A DNA stretch of 64,000 nt from Punica granatum (GCF_007655135.1 NC_045130.1:28764605-28828604), one strand, 5' to 3'; positions 21,472 to 33,958 are shown, counted from the stretch's first letter. A program made the numbers and translations. Notes: generated from the letters alone by a model not told the origin.

Positions 21472-22327
21472 GAGTTACGCCTTTAGGAGACTCTACGGCC
21501 CCTTACAATAATATATTGTTAAATTCTTATTTTCATTAATTTAATTTTACTTTTATGTGATACTCATTCGTAGAATTAGAGTACTGTGTTAATTTTTATA
21601 TAAATTTTTACATAATTTTCGATATATTACAATCAAAGTTCTGATTTTCATATGATAAATTTTATTTTTTAATGTGCTAATAAATTTATATAGTTAGTGT
21701 CTTTGTGATAATTTACAAATGTGATTGATTATTTCAAATATAAATTATTTGTATCTTATTTAATATTTTTATTAAATTATTTATATTCAAATAATAAGTA
21801 TAATCGATGCATTATTTAAAACATTTACTGTAAAACTAGTCAATTTTACATATGTGATATATTTTTTAGCAGTATTTTGATTTTAAGAATAAAATATTAA
21901 TTTGTTTCATATTTTTAATTACATTAATCCAAAGGCATTTATTGAGTAGCATTTATTGCTACTCAAGTAAATTTACTTATATATAGATTCAAAGAAATAT
22001 GAAAGAATATTTCAATTACTTATTGTCATATCATTAATAAATAAATATATTCATTATTTTAAAACATAAATAATCATCAATGTAAATTTAAAATTAATTT
22101 AATAAATTTTAAGAAATATAGCTAATCTTATAAAAACTTAATTAAGTATATCTCTCATCCAAGTGATTGTCTCATATTATCTAAAAGTGTCCAAATTCAT
22201 AAAACTTAATATATGAAATACAATTATAAAAAATCACAAGCAAATAATGAAGTTTAAAATTTTAATAGGCTAAAAGAGCATTATTCTTTCATAAATTTAT
22301 AATAACAATTTTATCTTAAAATATTTA
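21472..22327. other. AT-rich intergenic, no gene
   Basis: Long AT-rich stretch with no recognisable motif or open frame. Confidence 0.5.
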
Positions 22328-22918
22328 AATCCTCAATTAATTTTCTGAGAAATTAAATTGATAATTGCATCGGTATATATATTACTTGAATACCTTTTTT
22401 AAGAACTTTGGATATATATTTGACATATATTCTTCCATTACATATATGAATTTACTGCATTAATGTTTATACAATATAAAAAAATTTCACATGTTAATAT
22501 AAGCTATAAATAAAAGTATTCAAATCTTGAATTAATTGTCATAGAAATAAAATTGATAATTACAGTGCTGTACATATTACATGAATTTCTTACTTAAGAA
22601 CTTTTGATATATATTTCATAAATATTCTTCTATCACAAGTCTAAATTTACTGCATAAAAGTTTGTACCATTAAAATATAAACTTTTAATCTTAATATAAA
22701 TTATAAATTAAAAAACTCAAATTGTGAATTAATTTTTTCTTAGCAATTAAATGGATAATTGCAATGATATATATTACATGAATTCCTTACTTGAGAACTT
22801 TTGATATATCTTTGATATATGCTCTTCCGTTAAAAGTCAAAATTTTATCGCATTTAAGTTTATGCATCATAAAAAATAAACTTATTATATGTTAATATAA
22901 ACTATAAATTAATACCAA
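22328..22918. repeat. Three tandem copies of a ~197-bp AT-rich repeat
   Basis: Units start near 22328, 22525 and 22724 with AATCNTNAATTAATT..AAATTGATAATTGCA. Each continues with ATATATATTACATGAATNCCTTACTTRAGAACTTTTGATATAT and TTAATATAARCTATAAAT. Copies are diverged but colinear. The block ends just before a CGTGCAACGCAAGAG motif at about 22964. Confidence 0.8.
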
Positions 22919-23913
22919 TTACTATTGTCATATTTAAATTTTTACAATGAATCTTTATAACATTCGTGCAACGCAAGAGTCCAGAAAATTAGTCCATAAT
23001 AAAAAGGACAATAATACTACCAAAAAGTCATATACCTACTATAATTGGACCATAGAATTATTAAAATATTTAAGAAGATTTATGATTATTATGCAACTAT
23101 TTTTTTTAGCCAAATCTCTGAAATCCTCGCTTTATCATATTATACTAATCAGGTTTGGCATCAGTTTAGCCTTGGCCATGAGGTGATCTATTTCAAAATT
23201 TTAAATTCAATCAATATTTGTGTGATCTATTATGGGTATCCTTATGTTTTCTTTTTGGGAAGACTCTTAAATTTATGTGAAAGGCATTTTTTTGACAATT
23301 CCGAGAAATCGAGTATTAAAAGTTATTCCCCTCCCAACAAGCGTACTTACTGGGACTTGAACTTATGTTCTCCTCCTTACAAAGGTTGGAACTGCTTACC
23401 ACTCAACTAACACTTTATTGATGGCCATCCTTATATTTAATCTTGACAATTGATATGCATATATTAGCCTACAACTCAATTTGGGTTTAGTTAGGCAAAT
23501 TATTCCTCTAAAATTGTTATATTTAAGTGTTCATCATGATACCATAGCATGAGAGAACGCCCATCAACCCGGTAAAAGCTCACACTTCTCTTTACTTCGA
23601 TCCAGAGTTCAATGGCTTTCTTGCCCATTGCAGTACTTCCGAGGAGTAAGAGCTAGATATTGCCTAATATTCTGTTATACATTTGCAAAACAGAATTAGT
23701 TGAGATTAATGCATATCGCGTATGATTTAGAATATAATTTTTTTGTATTTTTTCACCATAAGTACGACCATTACTTAACGCTTATTGTGTTTGTGATTGT
23801 TGCAAACGTTCTCCATTACTTGGATTCATAAGTGGCTTTGGTTCATAAACAGCTTGGGTTTAATTTGGATTGCATATGGTCTAACCGACTTAAGTGTAAT
23901 GAAAAGTGAGGAA
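22919..23913. other. Intergenic, possible old SINE
   Basis: At about 23320-23415 the minus strand shows GTTAGTTGAGTGGTAAGC (box A-like) and AGTTCAAGTCCC (box B-like) at tRNA-like spacing, suggesting another tRNA-derived SINE, but no target duplication or tail was confirmed. The rest is unremarkable. Confidence 0.35.
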
Positions 23914-24052
23914 TAAGGCGGCTTGATGTGTTGACACAAGTTGTCGACGCAGAATCATGAGGTCCCAGGTTTGATTCTCATAAGTGGGACTTTCATGCTC
24001 TTTTATTTAGTTTTCGCTATTTTTTAAAGACTTCCAAAAAAATAAAAAATAA
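23914..24052 (+). mobile_element. tRNA-derived SINE, same family as 33975-34125
   Basis: GGTTTGATTCTCATAAGTGGGACTTTC, then ATGCTCTTTTATTTAGTTTTCGCTATTT, matches the copy at 33975-34125 in order, including the box-B-like GGTTTGATTCT. It ends in an A-rich tail near 24030-24052. No clear target duplication remains, so this copy is older. Confidence 0.65.
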
Positions 24053-25787
24053 AAAATCAAAATAAGTGTTCTACATCATTCATGATCAGAGAGCTAGTCC
24101 TTAGGTTTATATGGAACATGTACTCCATCATGCATTAATTTAAACTTTTGGATTGAATATGAGGTTAATCAATTTCACGAAGTAAAAATTTGACATGATT
24201 ATTAAAGAGCAAGTTCTGCACGCCTCTGTCACTCACACGTTGCTAAAGTCCAATTTGGAAGATAAGACCCTCCTCGTGTTCAGTAGTCCCTTTGACCTGA
24301 ACCTGGATGAGGAAGTTCACCTTGCGGTAGGCAAATCGCGGAAGAGAAAGCTGCCTCCTACCAGTTGTTAAGACATGAGATCACGGGCATGCAGCATATG
24401 TTGGGAAAGTTTAAAATAATCTCACTATTATGTGAGAGCGTGTGTTAAGAGTCAAAACGATAATCAATCCCCCATCAGCCAAAAAAACAAAGTTCCTTGA
24501 CTTGGTGTTGATTACCGATCTGGTTTTCATCACCGATCAGTTTAATCTTTTGAATCACACCCCATTTTAAAAGTCCAAAACTAGCAACTGGGACTGAAGG
24601 TTCATGCAAAAGACAAATAATCATCCATGTCATATAATTCTCTGCAGGTTTGAGTACGTACAAGATTAGGTGTATGCTATTACATCACAGTAAGTTAATT
24701 TAATATAAAAAAATCCAATTCAATGGTCTCTTGAAGATTCCGCACTTCCTAATTATAGATATTTCTGTGTGACTGCTACATATAATATACCATTATGATT
24801 GACCAAATCCCGAATTATGTCAGCAGTTCAACAAAAGTCGGTTTAATTGTATAAGGGACATGAAGGTCAGAATATCGATGAGAAGACGCGCGATAAAGAA
24901 ATCAACTTAATCAATTAATTAATAAATATACAAGGAAGCCTTAAATTTCGAATCCCTTAGAAACCATGTAGAAAGATACTTCCTATTGATCATCTAGAAA
25001 GTTTGTGTCAGACCGCCCTATTCCGTGGACTTATGGGTTGTTCACGTGAATTTTAGAATTAATCGGATGAAATTTGGACACTCTCCTTAAAAAAAAAATA
25101 ATAAAGCCCTTAAATTATGGGATTATGGTGGATTACTAAGAGCTATACAATAAATAATTTGTTTTCTAGAAGCAAAAATTGTTCACATTAATTTGTATTT
25201 AAAGTTCGGCGAGTCATGGCAGTAATTGGCCTGGATTTCAGGCAAACTGAGGGTGCAATTTGCTGATTTATTTAAAATCATATTCTGGCAAGGATCATTA
25301 TTTTATTCGTTTGCCAAAATTCAGTTAACCACCAATTAATTTAGATTAGTCCCCACAAAATTAATCTATCATACGTTCATAACTACTAGTTTGAACTAAA
25401 GGCTTCAATAACGTCTTTATAAAGAAAAACAAAAGCAATTGTCAAAATGGGTCTCTCTCAAGAATTGTCTTATTCTCCAATTTGATCAAATCCGACTCCG
25501 AATCGACTCTCTTTTATCCTGTGAACACCCTTCACATAAAATGGATTATTGTATTGTGGTACAAACGGATCTAATGTTGATCATACTACATTGAGATGAT
25601 CGAGGTAAATGAAGGAGTGAACCAGATCCCCTGCCCCTTTGTTTTTGCCTTTCCATAGTCTCGTGTTAGGCATACGGGCTTCCCTTTTGACAAAAGAAAA
25701 GGAGCGGACGTAGGGATCTGAGGCACAGTATGCGTTCGAATTCTCGCTTATCCTCGGCCTCGTTTAATGTGGTGCACCGCAACTCGG
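24053..25787. other. Intergenic, no gene supported
   Basis: Mixed-composition sequence with short frames lacking domains (for example minus strand 24475-24663). Around 25720-25750 there is a box-B-like GCGTTCGAATTCTCG. Otherwise nothing recognised. Confidence 0.4.
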
Positions 25788-26169
25788 TGGGCCTTTCCCG
25801 AAAGGCCCACAAACTTATTGGCCAACGGTGGGCTGTATAATGCGGCCCCTGTTAACAAGAAGGCCCAACCTGAAGTCCCATTTGTGGGTCATTTCCCAGT
25901 TCCCCCTTCAAAGGAACTTCATTTGGGCTCAACTTCAAGCCCAAAAGGGCCCATAAGCCCACCAAAGCTTCTTATTGGGCCGACTTGTCGGCCCAATAAA
26001 ACCATTCGTTTCGTCATCTTCCGAAGATATTTATTTTTCTTTTTCCGTAACTGTCTTGTTATTCGAAAGTTCAACGGAATCCGATTAGTTCAATTCAATC
26101 GATCTACTAAGAAAGTAAAATTCTCTCAATAATTTTTTTTTTTACAATACTCAAACCCCGAAACCCTAT
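25788..26169 (+). promoter_or_regulatory. MORF9 promoter: ten Site II motifs plus telo box
   Basis: Between 25788 and 25995 I count ten TGGGCC/TGGGCT motifs on either strand, including a perfect palindrome of 11-bp arms with a TT centre at 25974-25997. A telo box AAACCCTAT lies at 26161-26169, about 135 bp before the start codon. Site II (TCP-bound) plus telo box is the known signature of plant genes for translation and organelle biogenesis. The effect on this gene is inferred. Confidence 0.7.
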
Positions 26170-26302
26170 CTAAATCGACAAACATCCAATTTTGCATCGA
26201 CCCACTTAAAATAATTTATATAATAAAATATCATCACTGGAATGTAATACCTTATCTCTACTCCCTCTCTCGCTTCTCGCTCTACAGTGACGCGCTCCTC
26301 CA

Positions 26303-27832
26303 ATGGCGACGCTCACAGGCCTCTCTCTCCCCCTCTCCCCTAAAACCCTAATCCCAAAGCCTACTCCATGCTTTGCTCCCACCACCTCCCCGGTGCCCGC
26401 CCTCCACTTCCCCTGGGCACGCCCTCGCAGGAGCATCGCCGCGCGGCCTCCGATTGCGCCGCCCCTGGCGGCCGTGGATGGGGACTACTCGTCGAAGAGG
26501 AGCAGCAGCAGCGAGCCCAGGGAGACGATTATGCTCCCGGGGTGCGACTACAACCACTGGCTGATAGTGATGGAGTTCCCCAAGGACCCCGCCCCGACCA
26601 GGGAGCAGATGATCGATACTTACCTCAACACTCTCGCCACTGTTCTCGGAAGGTTTTGGCTCTCTCTCTCTCTCAATGCCTGCCTCCACTGTCTTTTAAT
26701 TGCTCAGATATGATACGTCTGTGGAATTCATGGCCGTCTCTTCATTACTCATTTGTATGCCCGGGCGTGCTGCTAAACTTCGTGTAAAGTTTCATTTTGT
26801 TCATATTTGAAATGTCGAGTCTTTCGGATTTTCAGCTGTGGAGTAAGTAAAGCAATCCTGCCAGTATGATTGCGCTTTCATGGATAACGGTTTAGAATTG
26901 ATATGGCACGGGTTCAAGTTTCTGGCATTTTGCACAATTTTAGAATTGCTTCGTACAGAGAATTTCAGGAAGTATCCGTGTTTCTTCTTTGACAGTGTAG
27001 AAAACACGACATATATCGTTTATGATTGGTCGTAGTTTTGTTGCCAGGGTGATCTGCGGCTGTTGAGGTTTCGGACATTTCCTATTCCATTGTCGATTTT
27101 TTGACTTGTTAAGAGAAATGTGTTCATTAAACTAGATTTCAGAGGATGGCATTGATAGGCGTAGATTTTCCTGAATTGTTTAGGCTAGTGGGGTTGGCAT
27201 TGCGTTTCTATACATTTCTGTCTGTTTGTCTGTTCAAAGTCAATTTATGCTAATTGGCGTGTGATGCTGGCAGCATGGAAGAGGCAAAGAAGAATATGTA
27301 TGCATTCAGTACTACGACCTACACAGGGTTCCAGTGCACTGTCGATGAAGCTACATCTGAGAAATTCAAGGGTATTAAACAATACTAGGAAATTTGGAAA
27401 CATGTTTCATGAACTTTCTTAAATCTATGTGATAGTTGGTCCACATTAATGACTTCATTGGTCTGGTTCTCTCTTGTAGGATTGCCGGGGGTCCTCTGGG
27501 TTCTACCTGACTCATATATAGACGTCAAGAACAAGGACTACGGAGGTTAGCTTCGTCATAGAACTCTCACTTGAGAAATACTGTTGATGCCCGCTCCTTT
27601 GTTCTAGTTGTGAAATTTCAGAGATTCATTTTTGAACATACCCTGTGTCTCAGGGGATAAGTACATAAATGGTGAGATCATTCCATGCCAGTACCCAACA
27701 TATCAGCCTAAACCAAGAAATAGCTCGAGATATGAGAGTCGAAGGTATGAGAGGAGAAAGGACGGCCCGCCCCGCGAATGGAGGAGACCCAAGCAAGATG
27801 CAACAGCTACTTCTGACAAGAAATTGTCTTGA
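26303..27832 (+). CDS. MORF9: MORF9-like plastid RNA-editing factor (4 exons, 230 aa)
   Basis: Exons 26303-26652, 27274-27371, 27480-27545 and 27654-27832 (693 bp) join in phase with GT..AG introns. The protein has a Ser/Pro/Arg-rich, acid-poor N-terminus like a chloroplast transit peptide (about residues 1-60). The MORF/DAG domain follows: [95 protein letters not shown]. It ends in an Arg-rich, disordered tail. MORF proteins bind PPR editing factors and are needed for C-to-U editing of plastid transcripts. Length and intron phase fit Arabidopsis MORF9. A possible 3'-UTR intron (about 27834-27939, ending TTTCGCAG) follows the stop codon. Confident in the family; the paralogue number rests on the tail and domain wording. 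Confidence 0.93.
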
Positions 27833-28965
27833 GGTCTGCATCTTAAATGATGAACCGTATAATCTTCTCTGTATGATTCAGCTTACTTTCTTCTCTCCAT
27901 TGAACCTTCTTGATCTAAAAGTTCCGTGTTCTTTCGCAGGGTCATAAGACTTTCACTATGATCAAGACGTCATGTTGGGGTTTCCATGAGCCCTATTTAG
28001 TGAACCGAGGCTAGGAATCTAGAACGAGCAAATGTTTCATGTGCATTTACTTCTGTGATACTGGGAGGGGTAGCCCATACATTCTTGTATGAAGTAGCAC
28101 GAAATTTTGTCTTATGTTCCTAATGTAAGAAAATTCTAGACGCGATGCTTGTTAGTTCGACGAGAAATGTAAGTGTTGTCTGATTGGTTTGATCAGCATG
28201 TTACTTGAAGATGTACCTCTTAGTTTGTGTCGGACCATATTTGTACTCAAGCTTATGCTATACTTGAGGTCATACATCCTCAAATTTTATGTTACAATTG
28301 GCAATTACCTGCGGTAGGGCTAGAATTTTCTCAATGTGACAAGGTGATGTAGCAAATTTTCAGCCAATGCGATCATACGAAAACATATGGAACTTATGAT
28401 TAAAACCCGACCAACCATGCTCACAGGAACTCCAATTATTCCTCCCATGTCTTTATTAGTGTGGGGAGGGGTCCATCCACAAATCATTTTCGTGTTGAGG
28501 GCTACTTCCATAAAGGTTCGATGTCTCCTACCAATAACATGACGTTGAAAGTCTTGTTTCCATCTGAAACTGAATAGTTGGTTATGCCACTTGAACGATT
28601 ACCCATTACCGTTGATGAGCCACGCATGGCTTTCGACCAAACGTTAAGAGTTACTGCCCTAATCGACTTGTAAATATGGGGTCCGAGTTAGACCCCTACG
28701 AGACAAACCCATTTCTTGGATCGACTTGAAGCTTTTTGCATCGGTGTATATGGATAAGCATTTCTCATGTTCTTGAAAAGATAAGATGGTTATAATGACA
28801 ACCGCTGACACTTTATGCATTGTGGGAACATATGTTTTTGTCTGTCATTCTCCTGATTGTGATGAGATAAGCTCTATGTGATTCTCTGAAGGTGCCTTTG
28901 TTTACCCATCTCCATCCCGAAAATACCTGATCGAACAGGCTGAATCGGTGTCTGATCAAATATCG
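27833..28965 (+). other. MORF9 3' region and upstream region of the next gene
   Basis: No coding frame. An acceptor-like ..GATCGAACAG near 28940 suggests the next gene may have a 5'-UTR intron, but the donor was not identified. No telo box was seen here. Confidence 0.4.
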
Positions 28966-30186
28966 ATGGCGTTCTACCACTACTCCAACTACTATCAGAA
29001 TCATCAGCAGGATCACGGTGAGGATAATTTCTCTTGCAATTTTAGCTATGATTATGCTTCAGATCGACCCTTCTTAACATCTTACTCCAACAACCCCGAC
29101 AATGAGTTCTTTGAGAACCAGTCCTTTGGATATGATCTTCATCAACCCGATGACATCGAGAATGCTGTTTCTTACCCTTCTTCCTATGCTGACTTCTCCT
29201 CGGATCAGCAGCTCGTAACATCTTATCTAGCCTACAGCTTCAATGAAGATAATCAATTCTTCGGTGTGCATGGCTACAATGGCCATCCTCCTCATCATCA
29301 TGAGCACCGTGCTTCTTATTACAGCTACACTCCGATCCAACCCACAGTTGCATACTCTGCCTCCCCTTTGTATGAGTCAAAAACCTTCAAAATCGACCCT
29401 CATAACCCCTATGAGACCCGATTCATTATATCCTATTCTACCATGGAGTTTAATGAGCCTGAGTTCGAGGACTATGACCCAACGCCTTATGGGGGCGGCT
29501 ACGATCCTTCCTTGACTTATGGGAAGCCTCTCCCACCTTCGGATGAGGTTTGCTACCCAAAAGATTCCGGCAAGGATGATGCAAAAGTACAACCCCAAGG
29601 TAAAATAGCAGCTCCTGAAGAGATCACTGTGCCTGCTCCTATTGAAGGGACCGATCGGGGAGAAGAGCGGTCGACGGGGAAGCAGGAAGAGCCGAAGCCC
29701 CTTGTCCCAGTTCCGGAAGTGGAAAAGCAGGGAGACCAAGAGTACGGGACTTATAATTCCCCACCAGAGGTTAACGCAAATGGAGACGACAGGATGTTCC
29801 CCCTGCCCCCACCAGGGCTTGGGTTGGACGCATTGGATATCTGTGAGAGCTTGTTCGGGTACTGGCCATGTCTAGCTCGGGATGCAAGGCGAGGGTACTG
29901 CTGCTGTCCACACGGATATGACTATCGAGGAAGATGCATCCAAAGGATTAATGAATGTGAAGGCGCTGCAAATTATCTCTTCGGGAGCCCAGATCCCTAC
30001 TATGGTATGACTAATGAAGGAAGGGCATATGATCGTGAAATTGGTGAGTTTACTTCTTATTCTTACTCTTCTTCCTCTTCTTCTTCTGTCTATACCCAAG
30101 AAAGGCAGCATTATGAGGATCAAGGAGTTCAGCACAGGCAGGCTGAGTATGATCAGATTTCATGGATTGACAAGTTAAAGATCTAG
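28966..30186 (+). CDS. At5g39570-like low-complexity Tyr-rich protein (406 aa)
   Basis: Single-exon frame; the start is the ATG at 28966 (the frame extends a few codons upstream only through GTG). Residues 1-160 are Tyr/Asn/Ser/His-rich and probably disordered. Residues 166-197 hold the family core EFEDYDPTPYGGGYD followed by YGKPLPPSDEVCYP. About 200-280 is Pro/Glu/Lys-rich. A cysteine cluster lies at 293-331 (C293, C302, C312-C314, C324, C331). The tail has a run of Ser at about 368-374. The core matches the plant family of Arabidopsis At5g39570 (PLDRP1, described as a disordered, phospholipase-D-regulated protein). The Cys-rich segment suggests metal or disulfide binding, which is inference. 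No transmembrane segment or signal peptide is visible. The biochemical role is uncertain. Confidence 0.8.
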   Translation: MAFYHYSNYYQNHQQDHGEDNFSCNFSYDYASDRPFLTSYSNNPDNEFFENQSFGYDLHQPDDIENAVSYPSSYADFSSDQQLVTSYLAYSFNEDNQFFGVHGYNGHPPHHHEHRASYYSYTPIQPTVAYSASPLYESKTFKIDPHNPYETRFIISYSTMEFNEPEFEDYDPTPYGGGYDPSLTYGKPLPPSDEVCYPKDSGKDDAKVQPQGKIAAPEEITVPAPIEGTDRGEERSTGKQEEPKPLVPVPEVEKQGDQEYGTYNSPPEVNANGDDRMFPLPPPGLGLDALDICESLFGYWPCLARDARRGYCCCPHGYDYRGRCIQRINECEGAANYLFGSPDPYYGMTNEGRAYDREIGEFTSYSYSSSSSSSVYTQERQHYEDQGVQHRQAEYDQISWIDKLKI

Positions 30187-30970
30187 TGAGGACTTTAATG
30201 ATCGATCTTGCTCTATCTGGACGACTCGGGAAAATTTCTACTGCACCCGAGATATTGTACCTGAGGGTTCATCAACTGTTACATGATGTTTGTGCATGTT
30301 CGTTCCTTGTATTTTACTAGTAAATTAGTACAATCACTTGGCAGTTGGCTCATGTAAAGTGTGAAAAGATAGTTGTTTCTTACAACGGCTAAACGTCTGT
30401 GATATCTATTATCTATATACTGTAAAAGACTACATGCTTATCCGCGATCTATCCGCGTGTGAGCAGGCCATCCTTTCCCTACAACCCATGGGTGGTGGGT
30501 GTATCCTTGTCCGAGATCAATGAGTTTTTCCTAGAGGACGAATACTTGGGTAGGTTGGCCTCGAGAGGTGTTTGCGCCAGTGCAGAGTTGCATTCTCAAC
30601 CGGCTGGGGGAGCGATCAACCTAATGTGCAGCACATAATAGACCACTTTGACTAACCACAGGCACTACAAGAATTCGTGTGATTTCAGACAACTACAGGG
30701 GTAAAAGTCCTGTGGAAGTTGAAAGGATCAACGTTCCCCCCTTATTCTAATAGCATTATGAATATTAAAGATAAATTTAGATCCACTGATAGAGTAATCT
30801 ATTACCTAACAGCTATGTATAGTGGTCGGATATGGATTGAATATTGAAGGGGGGTATGATGAGATTTAAAATCTCATGAATTTCATTAAAAAAAAAACTC
30901 ATGAATTTCCTCTATGCTTGTGAATAAATGAAACCTGAAATTACCAATATGCCCCTAAAATTAAATATTT

Positions 30971-31013
<43 letters not shown>

Positions 31014-32100
31014 TTTAAAAGGTAGCAGAACTTCCATAGAGGTCTCCTCTAAGCCATCTCTTGAGTAAGAGTATTATTTATAACTAGATATTTTGGCCCG
31101 TGAGTTGCACGGAATTTTCATTAAGAACATAATTGTATTAATCCAATTCAACCTTTAATCGTTTTTAATTAAATTTGAAAATTTTCATAAAGAATTTTTC
31201 TTTTTTCTATTGTATATAATATCTAATAATTCTATCAAAATATCTTAATGGAATTAATTAATTAATATATTACTATTATATTGAAAAAGGAGTAATTATA
31301 TAACTTTTCAGAAATAATCGTTTCTCCGGCTTGGTCAAGAAATTAGTATGCCATAAGTTTTTATGATATTTTTGTAATTATCATAAGTTTTAAGAATATA
31401 TTAAAATTAAAATATTTCAAATCCAAATGTATTTATACTTGTATACTAAAATTATTATCAATATTATTTATCAACTCTTAATTTATATGCATTTATTAAT
31501 TTAATCTTATTTAATCCAAATTGTATGTATATTTACTATTATGCCACTATTTATTACAATGTATTCAACTTTATATAATACTAGTTATTTGCGTGTGCTT
31601 TGCGTGGATTGATTGGATAAAATTTATTTCGCATGAGCAATTTAGCATTGAAAATTAATTCAATTTTTGTACTTTTTATTTATGTTCATCGAGAAATATG
31701 AGTACGGTACATTCTTTCGAATGTATTTAACTAAAAAAATTTAAAAGGAATGTCTGAATATTAGGGTTCATAATCAACTAATCATAATATTATGTCAATT
31801 AACAAAATTAATATCCCAAATTCAATGAATCAAAAATTAAAATAGGAAGCTTGATATAATAATTATAAATCATGATGTCCTAATATATATAAATATACAT
31901 ACTTATTTGAAAATAATAAATCTGACATTAAGTTTATGATTATATACATATTTACCCCAGTTAACCGCATATGAGTAAAACTTATATATGTTGACAGACA
32001 TATTGATATAATAAAAATTTTAAAAATACTTGACTAATTTCATTTAATTAAACCTTGAGGTTGAATCTTTTTAATATTTACCCCTATTAACTGCATGGGG
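30187..32100. other. 3' flank then AT-rich intergenic repeats
   Basis: After the gene's 3' region, a CACTACAAGAATTCGTG string at 30663 resembles a CACTA transposon end but has no partner. A 37-bp (TA)n run lies at 30974-31010. GGCCCGTGAGTTGCACGG near 31095-31112 is another CCCGTG..CACGG hairpin motif. No gene. Confidence 0.45.
30974..31010. repeat. (TA)n microsatellite
   Basis: Uninterrupted AT dinucleotide run, the longest of its kind in the window. Others lie near 1947, 2297, 2733, 2933, 3443, 17957 and 43532. Confidence 0.9.
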
Positions 32101-32765
32101 GTAAAACTTGTATATGTTGATAGATATATAGATATGATGAATTGTTTTAAAAATATTGACTATATTTTATTTACTTAAATCTTAAGATTGACTCTTTTCT
32201 AACCTATATATTACTATTTATTTAAAACAAATTGAAGATTACATAAAATAATTTTTCATATATTTATTTTCTTTTAATATTCTAGTAAACTTTTACATTA
32301 AATGTATTATAAAATATAGAACTTATATTTTCCTTACAAATAGTGTTTATTAAGGCTTGCCTTTCTAACCTACATTATTTACACATTTACATTTCTAACC
32401 ATATTTATTATCTTGTTGTCAAGTTTATATATATATATATATGTTGATAGATATATAAATATAACGAAATTTTTTAAAACAATTAACTATATTTTATTTA
32501 CTTAAATCTTAAAATTGAATCTTTTTTAACATATATATTAGTATTTATTTTAAAATAAAATTGAAGATTATATTAAAACAATTTTTCATATATTTATTTT
32601 CTTTCAATATTCTATTAAAGTTTTGCATTTAATGCATTATAAAATATAGAATTTATATTTTCCTTACATATAATATTTATTAAAGCAATGACCTTTCTAA
32701 CTCTACATTATTTACAAATTTACCTTTTTAACCCAATTTATTGCCATGCTGTCAAGTTTTTATAT
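32100..32765. repeat. Tandem dimer of a ~329-bp AT-rich repeat
   Basis: ATATGTTGATAGATATATARATATRAYGAA..TTTTAAAA..ACTATATTTTATTTACTTAAATCTTAARATTGA occurs near 32113 and again near 32442. Both are followed by CATATATTTATTTTCTTTYAATATTCTA and ATTATAAAATATAGAA. A partial third copy precedes it near 31985-32070. Confidence 0.75.
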
Positions 32766-33958
32766 GTATAGATTATAGACAGCCTAATCCCAATACTAAT
32801 CATAGTCTTGAGATCACCAAAAATGGGTAGCCCAAGGGCAAGGTCACCCAAGCATGACTTTCGGCCCAAAAACTTTCGGCCTCGTACTTCACTAATACTA
32901 CTGTTATAGAATGTGCGATGCACGTGCACGTACTAATACATATATTTCTTATATTAATTAAAGCATCATCTAATATAAGTCATATATTAGCGTTGTTGCC
33001 CAGGCGTTGCCCGGATCTTTGCATTTTTATATTTTAATTAATTTTTTTCTAGGAATATTTTTTGGGTGTACTGCAAGATATATTTTAGAAATGCAGTATA
33101 ATGATGACTTGAAATATTTTTATTTGACATTTTTCTATATCATATTTAAAAATGTATTATAAATGATGGAGATCATGAAATATGTATTAATGATGACAGA
33201 GTCATGTAATTAGCAAGTTGTGTGAGTGTTTGTATTTCCAATGTTTACTTTAAATTTTTTAAAGTTGAATTTGTGAATATTATTTGAAAAGGAACCACTA
33301 TTCGCCATTTATATAAATTTTTGTATTCCGACAATTTGAATATATTATGGGTACATTTTATATATTTTTTTGTTCTATTGTATTTCTACTTATTATATTT
33401 TCCTAATTAGTTTACTTGCGGAGAAAGATTGAGTGTTATTGGGAGCAATAACGAATAGACAGCAATAATGGTACATTAATTTTAGTTTATATAGTTTATG
33501 TTAGTTAATGGAATGGATTATTTATAAAATTTTATGTATTCTTATCAATGGTATATTCAAAGTGCCGATTCATCGCGAGCTAGGAAATTGTCTATAAAAA
33601 TCTTCTATTGCACAAATTAAAGGAGAGCTTCATTGAGGAGTCATAATTAACATATGTAACTAAGATAAAACCTTAATTTAGTATGGGTAACAATATTACA
33701 CTATTATATATATTGTTTATAATATTCATCAATTGTGGCCTAAAATTTATGGGCCCTGAGTCTAGGTATTATTTTTTGGGTAGGCTAATCAATTTATTTC
33801 CAATAAAAGAAAAAACATAGAGAATCGAAAAAATTAACTCTTTCAACAATTTCAGGGATTAGTTGAGAAATATATTCTACGACTTACTCAACCATATAAT
33901 ATTAGAAAAAGAAAATGTAGTAAAACGTCTAATATAAATAAAATATATTGAAATTTCA
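32766..33958. other. AT-rich intergenic, no gene
   Basis: Low-complexity AT-rich DNA; GCCCAGGCGTTGCCCGG near 32998-33014 is a degenerate member of the CCCGTG-type palindromes. No coding frame. Confidence 0.45.

Noticed and set aside
23320..23415. Third tRNA-derived SINE on the minus strand
   Set aside because: Box A and B resemble tRNA promoters, but no tail or target duplication was found, so it is left as a note only.
26348..26787. Alternative frames over MORF9 exon 1
   Set aside because: GC-rich shadow frames; the MORF frame has a full-length homologous protein with correct splice phases.
30663..30730. CACTACAAGAA string as a CACTA transposon end
   Set aside because: No inverted partner, subterminal repeats or transposase nearby; an 11-base match alone is weak.
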